The notes: a model not told the origin generated them from the sequence alone. A stretch of 64,000 nucleotides of DNA from Streptomyces sp. CA-210063 (GCF_024612015.1 NZ_CP102512.1:4588001-4652000), one strand, 5' to 3'. Shown: positions 1 through 9,387, numbered from the stretch's first letter. Made by a program: numbers and translations.

Positions 1-692
1 GCGTCGTACTCGATGGGCACGGCCCGGGTGATGTTGATGCCGGACTCGAAGTGGATGTCGGTGCGGCGGCGGCCGAGCCGGGGCCAGCCGATCCGGATGC
101 GGCCTTGCGGGGTGCCGCTGCTCCAGGTGACCTCTTCGGTCCATTCGGGGCCGCCTTCGACGACGACCATGTCCTCGATGACGTCGCCGAGCGACGGCGT
201 GTCCCACCAGTCGATCCGGTAGGGGTCTTCCGGGGTGCCGACGGTGGCCTTGGAGGTGGTGTCGTCGACCTGGATGCCGAGCTGGCTGTCCGGCTGTTCC
301 TGGCAATAGGCCCAGACGTCCCGGATGACGGTGCACGGGTCGGCGTAGGTGTAGGGGCCGCGTGCGTTGAGCTGGCCATGAAGGTCATAGCGGCGGTAGG
401 GGTAGGAGCCCCAGCCGGAAGCCTCGATGGTGAGTTGCTGGCCCTCGGGGTCGGCTCTCCAGATCAGGCCGCCCCACAGCAGCCGTCCGTCCCGTTCGGC
501 GTAGATCTTGGTGGTGCCGGGGTCGAGCTGCGCGCGGATCAGGTGGGCCAGGCGGGGCTCGACGGTGGCGGTGAAGATGCCTGTCGCGGACAGTGCGGGC
601 CCGAACTCGACGTTGTTCAGGGGCAGGTCCCAGGCGAGGACCTTGTTGGTGAGCGCGTCAGCGGTGAGGTAGCGGTACGACGGCGACGCCAT
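1..692 (-). CDS. Phage minor tail protein, 3' end outside window
   Basis: The reading frame opens with ATG at 692 and runs without a stop off the left edge, so about 230 N-terminal residues are visible. It starts with a Met-Ala-Ser-Pro-Ser sequence and is rich in Trp, Tyr and Gly, with a beta-rich look (for example GGLIWRADPEGQQL around residue 75). It follows the distal tail and another tail gene on the same strand, which is where siphophages of actinobacteria keep base-plate and minor tail proteins. I infer a minor tail protein resembling the tail-tip proteins downstream of the tape measure. No enzymatic motif is visible in the part present. The product family is inferred from position more than from a diagnostic motif. 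Confidence 0.7.
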   Translation of the reverse strand, partial: MASPSYRYLTADALTNKVLAWDLPLNNVEFGPALSATGIFTATVEPRLAHLIRAQLDPGTTKIYAERDGRLLWGGLIWRADPEGQQLTIEASGWGSYPYRRYDLHGQLNARGPYTYADPCTVIRDVWAYCQEQPDSQLGIQVDDTTSKATVGTPEDPYRIDWWDTPSLGDVIEDMVVVEGGPEWTEEVTWSSGTPQGRIRIGWPRLGRRRTDIHFESGINITRAVPIEYD

Positions 693-746
693 CAGGCGCG
701 ATCCTGCTTCTCCCCCGCGCCGTGGTGTGGTGGTGACGGTGTCGTG

Positions 747-1676
747 TCAAACGACGCCTTCCGTGAACTCCACGTCGGCGATCAAGGAAGTCGCAGCGTC
801 GACACCGAGGTTGCCCCACTCGGATTTGGAGGGTTGGGTGCGCACGAAGAGGTCCTGGGTGGTGCCGCGCAGGGCCGCAGCGAGGGTGATGGTGTCGGCG
901 AGGACGACGGTGTTGCGGCGGATGTTGGCGCCCTGGTCGTCGTCGATGGCGGTGGTCTGCCCCGTGTCGGTGCCCAAAGATGTCTGCATGTTGGCGAACA
1001 CGTCGGATTCCGAAAGACGAAGGCCCGCAAGAGTCACCAGCAGCTTGGCGCTCGTCGCCCAACTCGGGATCGGGACCTTCCAGCGGGCGGCGGCTGGCCA
1101 GTTGTACCACTGGCCGTTCTGCGCGACCAGCCGGTTCAACGCGCTGGGATAGGCGGTGTACAGCGTCCGCTCGCGTCGAGGGTTCGCGATCTGCCTCAGG
1201 TCCGTGACCATGGCGTTGGTGATGGTGGCCGTGTTCGCCGGAATGTCGAGGCGCGCCAACGGGATCGCCGTCATTCCGGACGGGACTACCTTCGCCGTGG
1301 CGGAGACGCCCGACACGACATGGAAGTAGCCGATCTCGTCGGCAGCAGGGTCACGGTTGCCTTCGTACTCCGGATCCTCAACTCGAAGGCACACGAGGTC
1401 GGATCGGCCTGACGAACCGGTGGGAGCGATCGGCACGATGGCGTCACCCACGTTGTACTGCGTGTAGGAGCCCTGCCCCCACGCGGCGCCGCGGACCACG
1501 GCGGAGCCATCGCCGACGCGGACGCCGGCGCCGGGGGTGGCCCACTCCCGGACCTTCAGGTCGTTCCCTTCGGTGACACCCTGATTGCCTCTCGCGAGAT
1601 CTCTGATCATCATGCGGAAAGCGCGCGCGGGGTGGGTGCCGCCGTGGGTCAGCATGGGCGGCTGTATCAGTGCCAT
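747..1676 (-). CDS. Phage minor tail (virion structural) protein
   Basis: The 309-residue product starts at 1676, shortly after the distal tail gene, and is followed 54 nt later by the next tail gene. The N-terminal half holds a conserved-looking stretch with Gly-rich turns (GAGVRVGDGSAVVRGAAWGQG, residues about 49-69) of the kind seen in tail-fibre or appendage attachment proteins. The C-terminal half is beta-rich and ends in Val-Val. I see no transmembrane segment or catalytic motif. In actinophages a protein of this size between the distal tail protein and the tip proteins is usually a structural tail component. The exact role (tip, fibre or receptor binding) cannot be told from sequence alone. 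Confidence 0.65.
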   Translation of the reverse strand: MALIQPPMLTHGGTHPARAFRMMIRDLARGNQGVTEGNDLKVREWATPGAGVRVGDGSAVVRGAAWGQGSYTQYNVGDAIVPIAPTGSSGRSDLVCLRVEDPEYEGNRDPAADEIGYFHVVSGVSATAKVVPSGMTAIPLARLDIPANTATITNAMVTDLRQIANPRRERTLYTAYPSALNRLVAQNGQWYNWPAAARWKVPIPSWATSAKLLVTLAGLRLSESDVFANMQTSLGTDTGQTTAIDDDQGANIRRNTVVLADTITLAAALRGTTQDLFVRTQPSKSEWGNLGVDAATSLIADVEFTEGVV

Positions 1677-1691
1677 CGGGTGGTGCTCTCC

Positions 1692-2588
1692 TTACAGGGC
1701 GGTATAGGCATCGCGCCACGACACCGTGAGGCGAGTGGAGTTGGTGTAGTCCGCGCCGATCCACCGGACTTCGCTGGTGCCGGGGGGAAGCTGGAACAGG
1801 TCCAGGCGGGAGGCGGCGGACAGCGCCGAGGAGGCGTTGCCGCCGTTGCGCAGGATCCATCGGGTGCCGGGGCGCGTGTCGATCTGGAGGGTGTCGTTCT
1901 CGCCGAGGGTCAGCGCGAGGTCGAGGACCTGGCCGGTCTCGGTAATCCAGATACGGGGGCTCACGACCGGGCCCTTGATGGTCAAGGCGGGCCAGGCGGG
2001 CAGGTCGCCGTTGTTGGTGGCCCAGCCCTTGCGGTCCGTCGGGTCGGCGACCCCGGTGGTGATCGGCGCGACCACGGGGGCCTTGAAGCCGGTGCCGCCG
2101 CTGGAGGCGAGCGGTAGGGTGACCTGCTGCTCCGGCTCCCCGTGCCAGCGCGGGTCGGTGGCGGTGAACTCCAGCGTCAGCGGGATCCAGCCGAACACGG
2201 ACTGGGCCATGGACACGGCTTCGACCCGGCGCACCCTGCCGTACAGCCGCTTGACGTCCTCGCGGCCGGGCCAGAGCACGCGAAGGGTCTGCAGCGCGCC
2301 CGCGGTCTTCCGTGCGGCGGGGTCGGAGGCCGCCTGGTGGAGCGCGGCAAGGACCTCGGCGGCTGCCTGCGGATCGCCCGGCGTGCGTATGCCGGCCTCG
2401 ATCGTCACGGTGCGGGCGCTGTAGTAGTCGACGCCGGGGAACGCCCCGTCGTCCGTCGGCAACTCGACGTCTTGGGCCCGGACTTCGGGCGTCCCGAGCC
2501 CGGTGATGTCCCCGATGGGGCAGGGTGTTTCGGGGCCCAGGAGGACGCCCGCGAAGTCGATCTGCCACTCGCGTGTGATCGTCGCCAT
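1692..2588 (-). CDS. Distal tail protein (Dit-like)
   Basis: This 298-residue protein starts at ATG 2588, preceded by GGAGGG eight bases upstream, and its start shares bases with the TGA of the tape-measure gene (TGATG), so the two are translationally coupled. A GTG three bases further upstream is a less likely start. The sequence has the size and layout of siphovirus distal tail proteins: an N-terminal beta-rich ring domain (Trp-9 to about 150, with a conserved ATDPRW motif near 160) and a C-terminal galectin-like part (residues about 180-298, FQLPPGTSEVRWIGADY near the end). It would form the ring joining tail tube to tip. Position directly after the tape measure supports the call. Confidence 0.75.
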   Translation of the reverse strand: MATITREWQIDFAGVLLGPETPCPIGDITGLGTPEVRAQDVELPTDDGAFPGVDYYSARTVTIEAGIRTPGDPQAAAEVLAALHQAASDPAARKTAGALQTLRVLWPGREDVKRLYGRVRRVEAVSMAQSVFGWIPLTLEFTATDPRWHGEPEQQVTLPLASSGGTGFKAPVVAPITTGVADPTDRKGWATNNGDLPAWPALTIKGPVVSPRIWITETGQVLDLALTLGENDTLQIDTRPGTRWILRNGGNASSALSAASRLDLFQLPPGTSEVRWIGADYTNSTRLTVSWRDAYTAL

Positions 2589-5500
2589 CACAGACGCCCT
2601 CCTCGCTGGGCGTTCCGCAGACGCCGCATGATCTCCGTGCCGACGCGGTCGGCGGCTTTCGCGTCCGCGCCACCGGTGACGGTGATCGGCATGGAGCCGA
2701 CCAGCGCGGCGGGCTGTTCGCGTACGACGACCACTTGCACGGCGCTCGCCGGCCGGGCGTCCACGAGCGGCATCGGGCCGGTGACTCCGCTGGGGGTGAG
2801 GGTGTAGCCGAAGCGGTGGGCGACGTCCTTGAGGACCGCGGTCGCCGAGGTCCTCTTGTCGGCGCCGAGGGGCAGGAACGCTTCGCCGCCGGTGGCGGGC
2901 TCGGCGAACCGCACGATCCCGTTCGAGGTGGCATAGATGCCCGGGGTGAGGATGCCGCCGTTGAGGTAGGCCAGCCCCTTGGACGCCTTGTCCAGGTCGC
3001 TGAGGAACCGGCTGGCCTTGGAGCCTCGGGCGTCCTTGATACGGGTGCGGCCGAGGGTGGCTACCTCGATGATGCGGTCCTCGTCCAGCTCGGTCTTCTC
3101 GGCGACGGCGTGGATGCCGACTTTGCCGGAGGTGATGGCGGAGATGATCGCTACGAGGTCGGGCAGGTCCTCGTCGGGAAGCGCCTTGGAGGCGGCCTTC
3201 GCCTGGCTGTTGGCCTTCTTGGCCTTGCTCGGTGACTTGACGGCCTCGGCGGCCAGGTCCTCGGCGTCTTCGTCGCCCTGCTCGGCGAGCATCGTCGCGA
3301 GGTCGCCGTACCCCATGGCGGCGAGCTTGGACAGGTTCTTCTCGAAGGCGGTCTGGTCCTTGATGGCCTGCTGGAGTTGGGTCGTGTAGTCGGAGAGGGT
3401 GGCCCGTACGACGAGTCCCAGCTTCTCCAGGTCCTTCGTCATCTCCGCGATGTACTTGGAGCTGCCGGTGGCCATCTTGTGGGTGAGTTCGACTCCGTCC
3501 TCCCCCATGGCCTCCAGGGCATCGGCCACGTCCTGCCCGGCACGGCGGGCGACGGTGGCGAGGTCCTTACGCCACTTCTGGGCCTTCTTCACCGCCTTGT
3601 CGAGGTTCTTCTCGAACAGCTTCAGGTCGAAGACCTCGGTCTCCTTGCCGTTCTTCTTCACCGTGCGCATGGAGTCGGAGCGGATCGAGGAGACCGACAC
3701 CAGTTCCGAGGTCGTGGACGGGCTGTACGACCAGCCGCTCAGCCCGCCGTCGGCGTACCACTCGACGCCCTTGCCGCCGAGGCGTCGTACGACTTGCTCG
3801 GTGATCGCGCGGGACCGGGTCCGCTTGTTGTGAGCGAGCGGGATGTACGCCTCGGGGCCCGCGGCTTCCTCCGCCCAGACACGCCAGGTTCCCTGCCGGG
3901 CGATCTGGGCGATGTGCTCTTCGCGGACACCGCCGTCGGCGTAGAACTCCAGGATGGAACCGTTGGCTTGTTTGCTCGGCGCCTGAATGGAGTCGGGAAC
4001 TCCGTTGGCGTCCTTGTCCCACGAGGTGGCCTGCCGCTGGTAGATCAGCGGCACGAGGACTGGGGCGGGTGGCGTGGCGCTGACGGTCACGGTGACGGAC
4101 TTGGACCCGGGGATGTTCGTCACCGAGACGCCGATCGCGTCCAACTGCTGCTGTACGGCCGCCATGTCGCCGGACAGCAGGGCGCTGGTGAGAGCGGACG
4201 CGGCTTCGGTGCCCTTCGTCGCCGCGACCTGCCGGATCAGTTCCAGTGCTCCGGACCATTCGGCGTGGGCGTCCTTGCCAGCCTTGCCGAACGCGGCGAC
4301 GACCCCCGACAGATCGGGGGCAGAGATCGGGACGTCGGAACCCCAGATGGCCTGGAGGCTGTCCATCGCGCGCTCCGTGTCCCCGGACAAGAGGGCGTCC
4401 TGGAACGCGGTGGCGGCGTCCTGTCCCTTCCGCTTGGCGACCTGGGCAAGGAGGCCGAGGCCCCGTTCGAACTTGTCGTTCGCCTTGCCCACGGACTTCT
4501 CGACGGCATCGCCGAGGTCGACCATAGCCATCTGCTCCGTGACCTCTTGGAACGCGACGGGGTCGTTGCGCTCGGAGGCCTTCGCCCAGGCGCGGCCGAT
4601 CTTCTTGCCGTACTGCTCCGTGATCTGCGCCGTCTTCTCAAGGCCCAGCCGATAAGCCTCAGTTGACCGCTCCGCGTCCTCAGTGACGATGGCACGCAAC
4701 TCGTCCGCAACCTTCGTCTTGCCGTCTTTCAACTGCCCGACGAGTTCGTCCAGCATGGGTGCGGAGTCCACGCCGAGCTCAGCGAAATGATCGGCTAGGT
4801 CGTCGTATCCCTGTACGGCAAGCTCGGACAGATTGCCCTGGAAGGCACGCTGCGCCTCCAGCTGTTTGCGCAGCTCCTCCATGTAGCCCGACAGCTTCAC
4901 CTTGGCGTTGTCGGCGTCCTTGCCTGCCTTGCTCATCGCCTCAGCAGCGGCGGTCTGCGCGTCTCGGAATGCCTGCGACGGGTTCACGGCGTCCCCGACC
5001 GCATCCCCGAGCGCCTTCATCTCGTCGGTGATCTTCGCGGCGCCGGTCTTGTCGACGTCAGCGAGTCTGAACAGGTCGAACAGGCCGCCGCTCGCCTTGG
5101 CCTGCTGCTTGATGCGGGCCTCCACGATGGCCTGCTGTTCGGCGAGTTCGGCTTCCTTCTTGACGGCGTCCGACCACACCTTGTGCCGCTCGTCGAGGAC
5201 CTTCTTCGCTCGCGACCACCTCATCAGGTCGTCGCCGTCCTCCTTACCGGCACGAACCTTCCCAAAGAACTCGGAGGCGTCATTGTCAAGACGAGCCTTG
5301 AGCGCGGCCAACTTCCCGCCTCCAGCGGTGATCGCGTCGATGGCCTCCGTTGCGGTTACGCCAACCTTCTTCAGGTCCGTGAGGGCTCCGTCCTCGGTGA
5401 GCTGGTCAACCAGTTCACGGATCCCAACGCCGGTCGTGCCCTCGTCTCTCTCCTCTTTCAGGGCCTTCACGAGTTCCTCGGTGGCGTCCTTCGCTCGCTG

Positions 5501-7408
5501 CTTGGACGCCGTGTAGGCCGCGTATCCGGCGATGCCGAGCGTGAGTACGCCGAGGAGGCCCGTGACGGCTAGCCCTGCCCCGGCGAGTACTGCGGGCATC
5601 GTCGCCCCGCCGGTGGCTGCGGCTGCCTGAGCTGCGCGGAACGCGGCGATCTGCGCGGTCACCTTCGTGTATGCACCGCGCAGCAGGAGCAGCCCGGCGG
5701 CGGACGCGAGGGTGAGCGCCAGTGCGGACTTCATAGGTCCAGGGAGGTCGTTGACTGCCCCCACGACGGTGTGGAGGACGGTGCCGATCGCTTTCAGCGC
5801 GGGCAGTAGGGCCCGCCCGATGTCGATGCCGAGCGCCCGCGCCTGGTTCGCGAAGATCGCCCACTGGCCGGACACGGTGTCCGTCTGGATCGCGTACGCC
5901 TTCTGCGTGGCCTCGGCTCGCGCCACCTCGTTCGCGATGCCCGCGTACGTATCGGCGTAGTTCTGGCCGCCCGCAGCCGCGAGCGCAAGGGCAGCCCGGG
6001 TGGCACGGATGTCCTTCCACATGTTGGCGATGCCCTCGGCGGTGTTCCCGGCCGCGCCGTTCAGCTTGTTGACGACGACGTACAGGCCGTCCTGCTCCAC
6101 TGCGGATGCCGCCGACTCGTAGCCGAGGTCCTTGACCGCCTGCCGCAGGTCCTGCGTCGGCTTCATCACACGGGTGAGCAGCATGTTCAGCGCCGTGACC
6201 GCCTCGGCGGCCGGGATGCCGGACAGTGTGATGGCCGCGAGTGCCGCCGACATGTCGTCGAACTCGACGCCTGCTGCTGCGGCCATCGGCACGACATCAC
6301 CGAGCTGCTGCGCGAGTTCCTCGTAGCTGATGACGCCGAGGTTGACGGTCTGGAACATCACGTCCATGACGTCGTTGGCCTGGCTGGCCTCCAGGCCGTA
6401 CGCCTTCATCACGCCCAGCAGAGCCCGCGCAGACGTCTCGGTCGTGGTGAGGCCGGCCGATGCACCCCGTGCCGCGACTTCGAGAATCTGCATGGCCTCG
6501 GAGCCGTCGAAGCCGGTCGAGACGACCTGGTAGAGGCCGTCGGCAAGCTGTTCGGCGGTCTGCGGAAGCCGCGTGGACAGCTCCACGATCTGGTCGGTGA
6601 ACGCGGAGACGTTGTCCGAGTTGATCTGCTGGGAGATCGTCATGACGTTCGCCATGGCTCTCTCCAGCTGGATCGCCTGCGCGACACCGACGCCGAGCGC
6701 GGCGCCTATGAGCAGACCGTTCTGTGCCAGTGACGCGGCCTGCGCGTTGCGGGCCGCCGCAAGTTGCGCTTCAGCGCGGGCGGTCTGACGGGCGGCTGAC
6801 TGCGCCGTTCGGCCAGCCGCGGACTGCGCCTCATCGCGCAGGGTGACTGCGGAGCGGGCGCGGGTCTCGGCAGTCGCGACGAGGTTGCTGGCTCGGGCCG
6901 CGGTCTGCTGAGCGGACGCGGCGCGGGCCTGTGCCTGGGCGTGGTCTTGTGTGGCGCGGGCTGCCGCCGTCTGGGCGGCAGCGGCCGTACGGGCAGCTGC
7001 GGCAGCGCCGCGGCCGGTGGTGGTTGCTGCCCGGTCGGCCATCCGCTGGGCGAGGGCCTGGCTCCGCGCCGCCCTCTCCCCCGTCGCGAGTTCGGCGACG
7101 CGGGCCCGCTCGGCGCGGGCCGCCGTACGGGCAGCGATCCCTTGGGCACGGGCGGCGTTCTGCTGAGCGGTCGTAGCCCGCTGCACGGCCTGCGTCGCGC
7201 GCGACTGGGAGGCCACGATCTGCGCGGACGCAGCCGCTTGGGTGCGGGCCAGATTCTGCGCCGCCGCTTGGACCCGGTTCAACCGGCCGTTGGTGGAGTC
7301 GAGTTGGCCGTCGAAGGCTCGGAGCTGGGCGGCTCCTTGCCGTAGGCCTGTGGAGAGACCACCGGTGGTGGCGAGCAGGTTGACGTACAGGTTGTACGCG
7401 CCGGCCAT
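2588..7408 (-). CDS. Tape measure protein
   Basis: This is the longest gene of the window (1606 residues) and lies just after the tail chaperones, the normal place for a tape measure. Residues about 20-230 form an Ala/Arg/Gln-rich coiled coil. Residues about 235-490 match the TP901-type core (LERAMANVMTISQQIN, then a block ending near LALAAAGGQNYADTYAGIA). Two hydrophobic segments follow at about 560-580 and 605-635. The C-terminal third carries two similar modules, each with a motif like 'AxGxEAxxPL' followed by Lys-Arg-Thr and a 'RxG' tail (around residues 1195-1230 and 1510-1550). Two 'NLSxLAxxGYxDLA' segments (about 850 and 1350) are also related. It sets tail length and assists DNA passage. 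By the usual 0.15 nm per residue rule the tail would be about 240 nm. Confidence 0.93.
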   Translation of the reverse strand: MAGAYNLYVNLLATTGGLSTGLRQGAAQLRAFDGQLDSTNGRLNRVQAAAQNLARTQAAASAQIVASQSRATQAVQRATTAQQNAARAQGIAARTAARAERARVAELATGERAARSQALAQRMADRAATTTGRGAAAAARTAAAAQTAAARATQDHAQAQARAASAQQTAARASNLVATAETRARSAVTLRDEAQSAAGRTAQSAARQTARAEAQLAAARNAQAASLAQNGLLIGAALGVGVAQAIQLERAMANVMTISQQINSDNVSAFTDQIVELSTRLPQTAEQLADGLYQVVSTGFDGSEAMQILEVAARGASAGLTTTETSARALLGVMKAYGLEASQANDVMDVMFQTVNLGVISYEELAQQLGDVVPMAAAAGVEFDDMSAALAAITLSGIPAAEAVTALNMLLTRVMKPTQDLRQAVKDLGYESAASAVEQDGLYVVVNKLNGAAGNTAEGIANMWKDIRATRAALALAAAGGQNYADTYAGIANEVARAEATQKAYAIQTDTVSGQWAIFANQARALGIDIGRALLPALKAIGTVLHTVVGAVNDLPGPMKSALALTLASAAGLLLLRGAYTKVTAQIAAFRAAQAAAATGGATMPAVLAGAGLAVTGLLGVLTLGIAGYAAYTASKQRAKDATEELVKALKEERDEGTTGVGIRELVDQLTEDGALTDLKKVGVTATEAIDAITAGGGKLAALKARLDNDASEFFGKVRAGKEDGDDLMRWSRAKKVLDERHKVWSDAVKKEAELAEQQAIVEARIKQQAKASGGLFDLFRLADVDKTGAAKITDEMKALGDAVGDAVNPSQAFRDAQTAAAEAMSKAGKDADNAKVKLSGYMEELRKQLEAQRAFQGNLSELAVQGYDDLADHFAELGVDSAPMLDELVGQLKDGKTKVADELRAIVTEDAERSTEAYRLGLEKTAQITEQYGKKIGRAWAKASERNDPVAFQEVTEQMAMVDLGDAVEKSVGKANDKFERGLGLLAQVAKRKGQDAATAFQDALLSGDTERAMDSLQAIWGSDVPISAPDLSGVVAAFGKAGKDAHAEWSGALELIRQVAATKGTEAASALTSALLSGDMAAVQQQLDAIGVSVTNIPGSKSVTVTVSATPPAPVLVPLIYQRQATSWDKDANGVPDSIQAPSKQANGSILEFYADGGVREEHIAQIARQGTWRVWAEEAAGPEAYIPLAHNKRTRSRAITEQVVRRLGGKGVEWYADGGLSGWSYSPSTTSELVSVSSIRSDSMRTVKKNGKETEVFDLKLFEKNLDKAVKKAQKWRKDLATVARRAGQDVADALEAMGEDGVELTHKMATGSSKYIAEMTKDLEKLGLVVRATLSDYTTQLQQAIKDQTAFEKNLSKLAAMGYGDLATMLAEQGDEDAEDLAAEAVKSPSKAKKANSQAKAASKALPDEDLPDLVAIISAITSGKVGIHAVAEKTELDEDRIIEVATLGRTRIKDARGSKASRFLSDLDKASKGLAYLNGGILTPGIYATSNGIVRFAEPATGGEAFLPLGADKRTSATAVLKDVAHRFGYTLTPSGVTGPMPLVDARPASAVQVVVVREQPAALVGSMPITVTGGADAKAADRVGTEIMRRLRNAQRGGRL

Positions 7409-7411
7409 CGG

Positions 7412-7714
7412 CTACTTCTTCCTGGGCTGTAGCCCGATCTTCAACCCGCGCCCTTCAGCCCCCTGCGGTATGTGCTCCCGCTCCATCTCGATCAGCTCGC
7501 ACCCCGGGCAGCGCACCGGCTCGGCGACGTAGGCGAACCGGTCCCCACCGGCTTCCTCGTCCCACTCGGCGTGCCTGGTCCCGCACTCCCGGCAGACGCT
7601 GCGCTGGTAGGCGAGGTAGGCGAGCGCCTTGGCCCGGTCCAGCGCGCTCCACCGGCCGTCCCCGGCACCGGTGAATTGGGAGTGCGGGATCCCGTGGGCG
7701 TGGCACAGCTCCAT
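7412..7714 (-). CDS. Tail assembly chaperone, frameshifted part (lambda T-like)
   Basis: Taken alone the frame gives 100 residues from ATG 7714, but the same frame is open upstream as far as the slippery sequence at 7747-7753 in the preceding gene. The natural product is therefore probably a fusion made by -1 frameshifting, reading through Gly-Lys-Arg-Leu-Thr-Thr-Asp-Pro-Gly before reaching this Met. It contains two CxxC pairs (CRECG and CPGCE) that could bind zinc. This is the usual layout in siphophages, where the short and the fused chaperone coat the tape measure during tail assembly. The tape-measure gene begins 4 nt after its stop. Confidence 0.8.
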   Translation of the reverse strand: MELCHAHGIPHSQFTGAGDGRWSALDRAKALAYLAYQRSVCRECGTRHAEWDEEAGGDRFAYVAEPVRCPGCELIEMEREHIPQGAEGRGLKIGLQPRKK

Positions 7715-7740
7715 CTCCGCCCGGAATCCTGGGTCGGTCG

Positions 7741-8319
7741 TCAGCCTTTTCCCAGGTCAGCCCTCATGGTCTGGTTGACGAGCAGGGCTGTGGTGAACAA
7801 GGCCTTCGCGTCGGCGTCCGACCATGTGTCGAGGAGTTCCTGTGCTTCGTCGACGCTCATGCCGTCGACGGAGCAGGCCCCGATCAGTGCTGCGGGGAAC
7901 GACTCGACGTTGTACTCGTGCCCGAGATCGGCCTGTGCCTCGGTTGGCGGATGCTCGCGCAAGAGCTGCTCCCACTCCGGACGGGGCAGCCCTCGGAAGG
8001 TCAGCTTCAGCGTCCCCTCCTCCAGTACCGTCTGAGCCTGGGTGAGGGCCCCCTGCGCGGCCAGCACGGTGGGTTGTCCGTCCACCCAGGTCTCGCGGTC
8101 CGCCTCCGAGACACCGTGCTCGATCGCGTTCGAGATCGCCGCAGCTCGGGCTTTCGCCAGACCGAGGGCGGTATCGGTGACGGTCTGCTTGAGCACGGGA
8201 TCGTCGATGAACGACACCGTCCGCTCTGGAAGTCGGCGTGCCCGGAGGCGGGCCATCTTGGCTGCCCAGTGCGCGTCCCGCGCCACCGCGGCTGCCGGGG
8301 GTTCGAAGGTTGTGGTCAT
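7741..8319 (-). CDS. Tail assembly chaperone (lambda G-like)
   Basis: The 192-residue product starts at 8319, right after the major tail protein, and ends at 7741 just past a GGGAAAA heptamer. Its size and its place between major tail protein and tape measure match the first tail assembly chaperone of siphophages. The sequence is mostly helical, with a basic segment near residues 23-40 and an acidic helical C-terminus. It would bind the tape measure and keep it soluble. A second, longer form is predicted by -1 frameshifting into the next frame. No catalytic motif is visible. Confidence 0.82.
   Translation of the reverse strand: MTTTFEPPAAAVARDAHWAAKMARLRARRLPERTVSFIDDPVLKQTVTDTALGLAKARAAAISNAIEHGVSEADRETWVDGQPTVLAAQGALTQAQTVLEEGTLKLTFRGLPRPEWEQLLREHPPTEAQADLGHEYNVESFPAALIGACSVDGMSVDEAQELLDTWSDADAKALFTTALLVNQTMRADLGKG
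7747..7753 (-). promoter_or_regulatory. -1 ribosomal frameshift slippery heptamer GGGAAAA
   Basis: On the minus strand the last codons of the first tail chaperone are CTG GGA AAA GGC TGA. The heptamer G GGA AAA fits the X XXY YYZ rule for -1 slippage and lies one codon before the stop. A -1 shift leads in frame into the downstream chaperone frame with no intervening stop. Lambda G/GT and many other siphophages use the same device at this gene pair. Confidence 0.85.
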
Positions 8320-8336
8320 ACGGCGCCCCCTGCCGG

Positions 8337-8813
8337 TCAGACTGCGGCCGGGACGGCGGCGTCCTGGACCGGCTTAGCGGTGATATTGAAGGACACCTTG
8401 AACTTGGCGGGCTCGGTCGCCGTGGTGTACGTCGCCGAGCGGGCGCCGACCCGCACCGGGAAGATGTCCATCGACTTCGAGCCGACGACATCGCCCTTGC
8501 GGAGGATCACCACGAAGCCCTCGACGCCCTTCGACAACAGGGTCTCCAGGGTGGAGTCGACCTTGTCCTCGTAGAACGTGAGCGAGGAGTTGTCGGCCTT
8601 GTCCTCACCGGCGATGTTGCTGGTGAACTCGGACGCCATGTCCGGGGTGTCGATCGGCGTGTTCTCCAGGGCAAAGCCCTCGACGTCGGAGATCGTCGGC
8701 GACAGGTCGGTGCCGCTGGTCAGTTCAGCGCGGATGGGGATGAAGGTCTTCGCGGTGATGGTGTCGAGGAAGAAGAACTTCGTGACACCGCGCCGCATGA
8801 AGCGGTTAGACAC
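8337..8813 (-). CDS. Major tail tube protein
   Basis: The chosen start is GTG 8813, giving 158 residues (Met-Ser-Asn-Arg-Phe). A longer frame exists to 8897, but its first 28 residues look non-coding and Pro-rich. The protein has the profile of a tail tube subunit: alternating beta strands, Thr/Ser-rich, with segments such as FIPIRAELTSGTDLSP near residues 22-37 and VSFNITAKPVQDAA near the C-terminus. It lies between the tail terminator and the chaperones, the standard place for the tube gene. It would polymerise into the tail tube around the tape measure. Confidence 0.82.
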   Translation of the reverse strand: MSNRFMRRGVTKFFFLDTITAKTFIPIRAELTSGTDLSPTISDVEGFALENTPIDTPDMASEFTSNIAGEDKADNSSLTFYEDKVDSTLETLLSKGVEGFVVILRKGDVVGSKSMDIFPVRVGARSATYTTATEPAKFKVSFNITAKPVQDAAVPAAV

Positions 8814-8949
8814 GGGGAGGGTCTCGCTCTCCGGGGACCGTACCCAGGGGAGAGCGCCTGCCGGCGGGCCGGTCCCCATACAGGGGATACGGCCCAAGCC
8901 GGGTGGCTGAGCGTCCGCGCGGTTCCTTCGCGGTAAGGAGCGGTCTTGG

Positions 8950-9387
8950 TCAGCTGCTGGTACTCACGTGCAGCTTGAACCGCTGCACATAACTGTAGTT
9001 GCTCCCCGACAGTCCAAGACCGTCCTCCCGATCGGATTCCCTTCCGATGACCTTGTAGCCGGTCAGGGTGATCGGGAACGCCCAGTCCGTATCGGCCGCG
9101 TTGCGCTGAAGGAAGGCCCGTCGCACCTTGTCCGCGGTCGCCAGGGCGATATCGGCGGTGGAGGCGTAGCTGGTGACTTGCACGAGCACGGCAGCCTCCG
9201 AGGCGGGATCGCCGAACGGGGCTCCGGACGGGATCTGTCCGAGGTCGTAGAGCACGGTGTACGGCAGGGCGGCTCCGGTGGGAGTCGCCGTGGACAGAGG
9301 GATTGCGCCCAGTCCACACGACCGGGCGGTCCCGCTGATGATGGTGGCCTGCGTGCCGAGCGCCACCACTCGCCCGTCCACCGTCAC
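8950..9387 (-). CDS. Tail terminator protein
   Basis: This 145-residue product begins with GTG 9387 in a GTGA overlap with the stop of the preceding small gene. It contains the segment VLYDLGQIPSGAPFGDP and a downstream ADKVRRAFL helix, a pattern I associate with siphophage tail terminators (minor tail protein U/gp17 type), which cap the tube at the head-proximal end. It sits immediately before the major tail protein, as expected. The C-terminal part (YSYVQRFKLHV) is a beta strand pair. The name rests on size, order and overall pattern rather than on a catalytic signature. Confidence 0.72.
   Translation of the reverse strand: MTVDGRVVALGTQATIISGTARSCGLGAIPLSTATPTGAALPYTVLYDLGQIPSGAPFGDPASEAAVLVQVTSYASTADIALATADKVRRAFLQRNAADTDWAFPITLTGYKVIGRESDREDGLGLSGSNYSYVQRFKLHVSTSS

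Noticed and set aside
51..1412. Long plus-strand open frame across tail genes
   Set aside because: It is antisense to two good minus-strand tail genes and has the Val/Gly/Asp-rich composition of a high-GC shadow frame.
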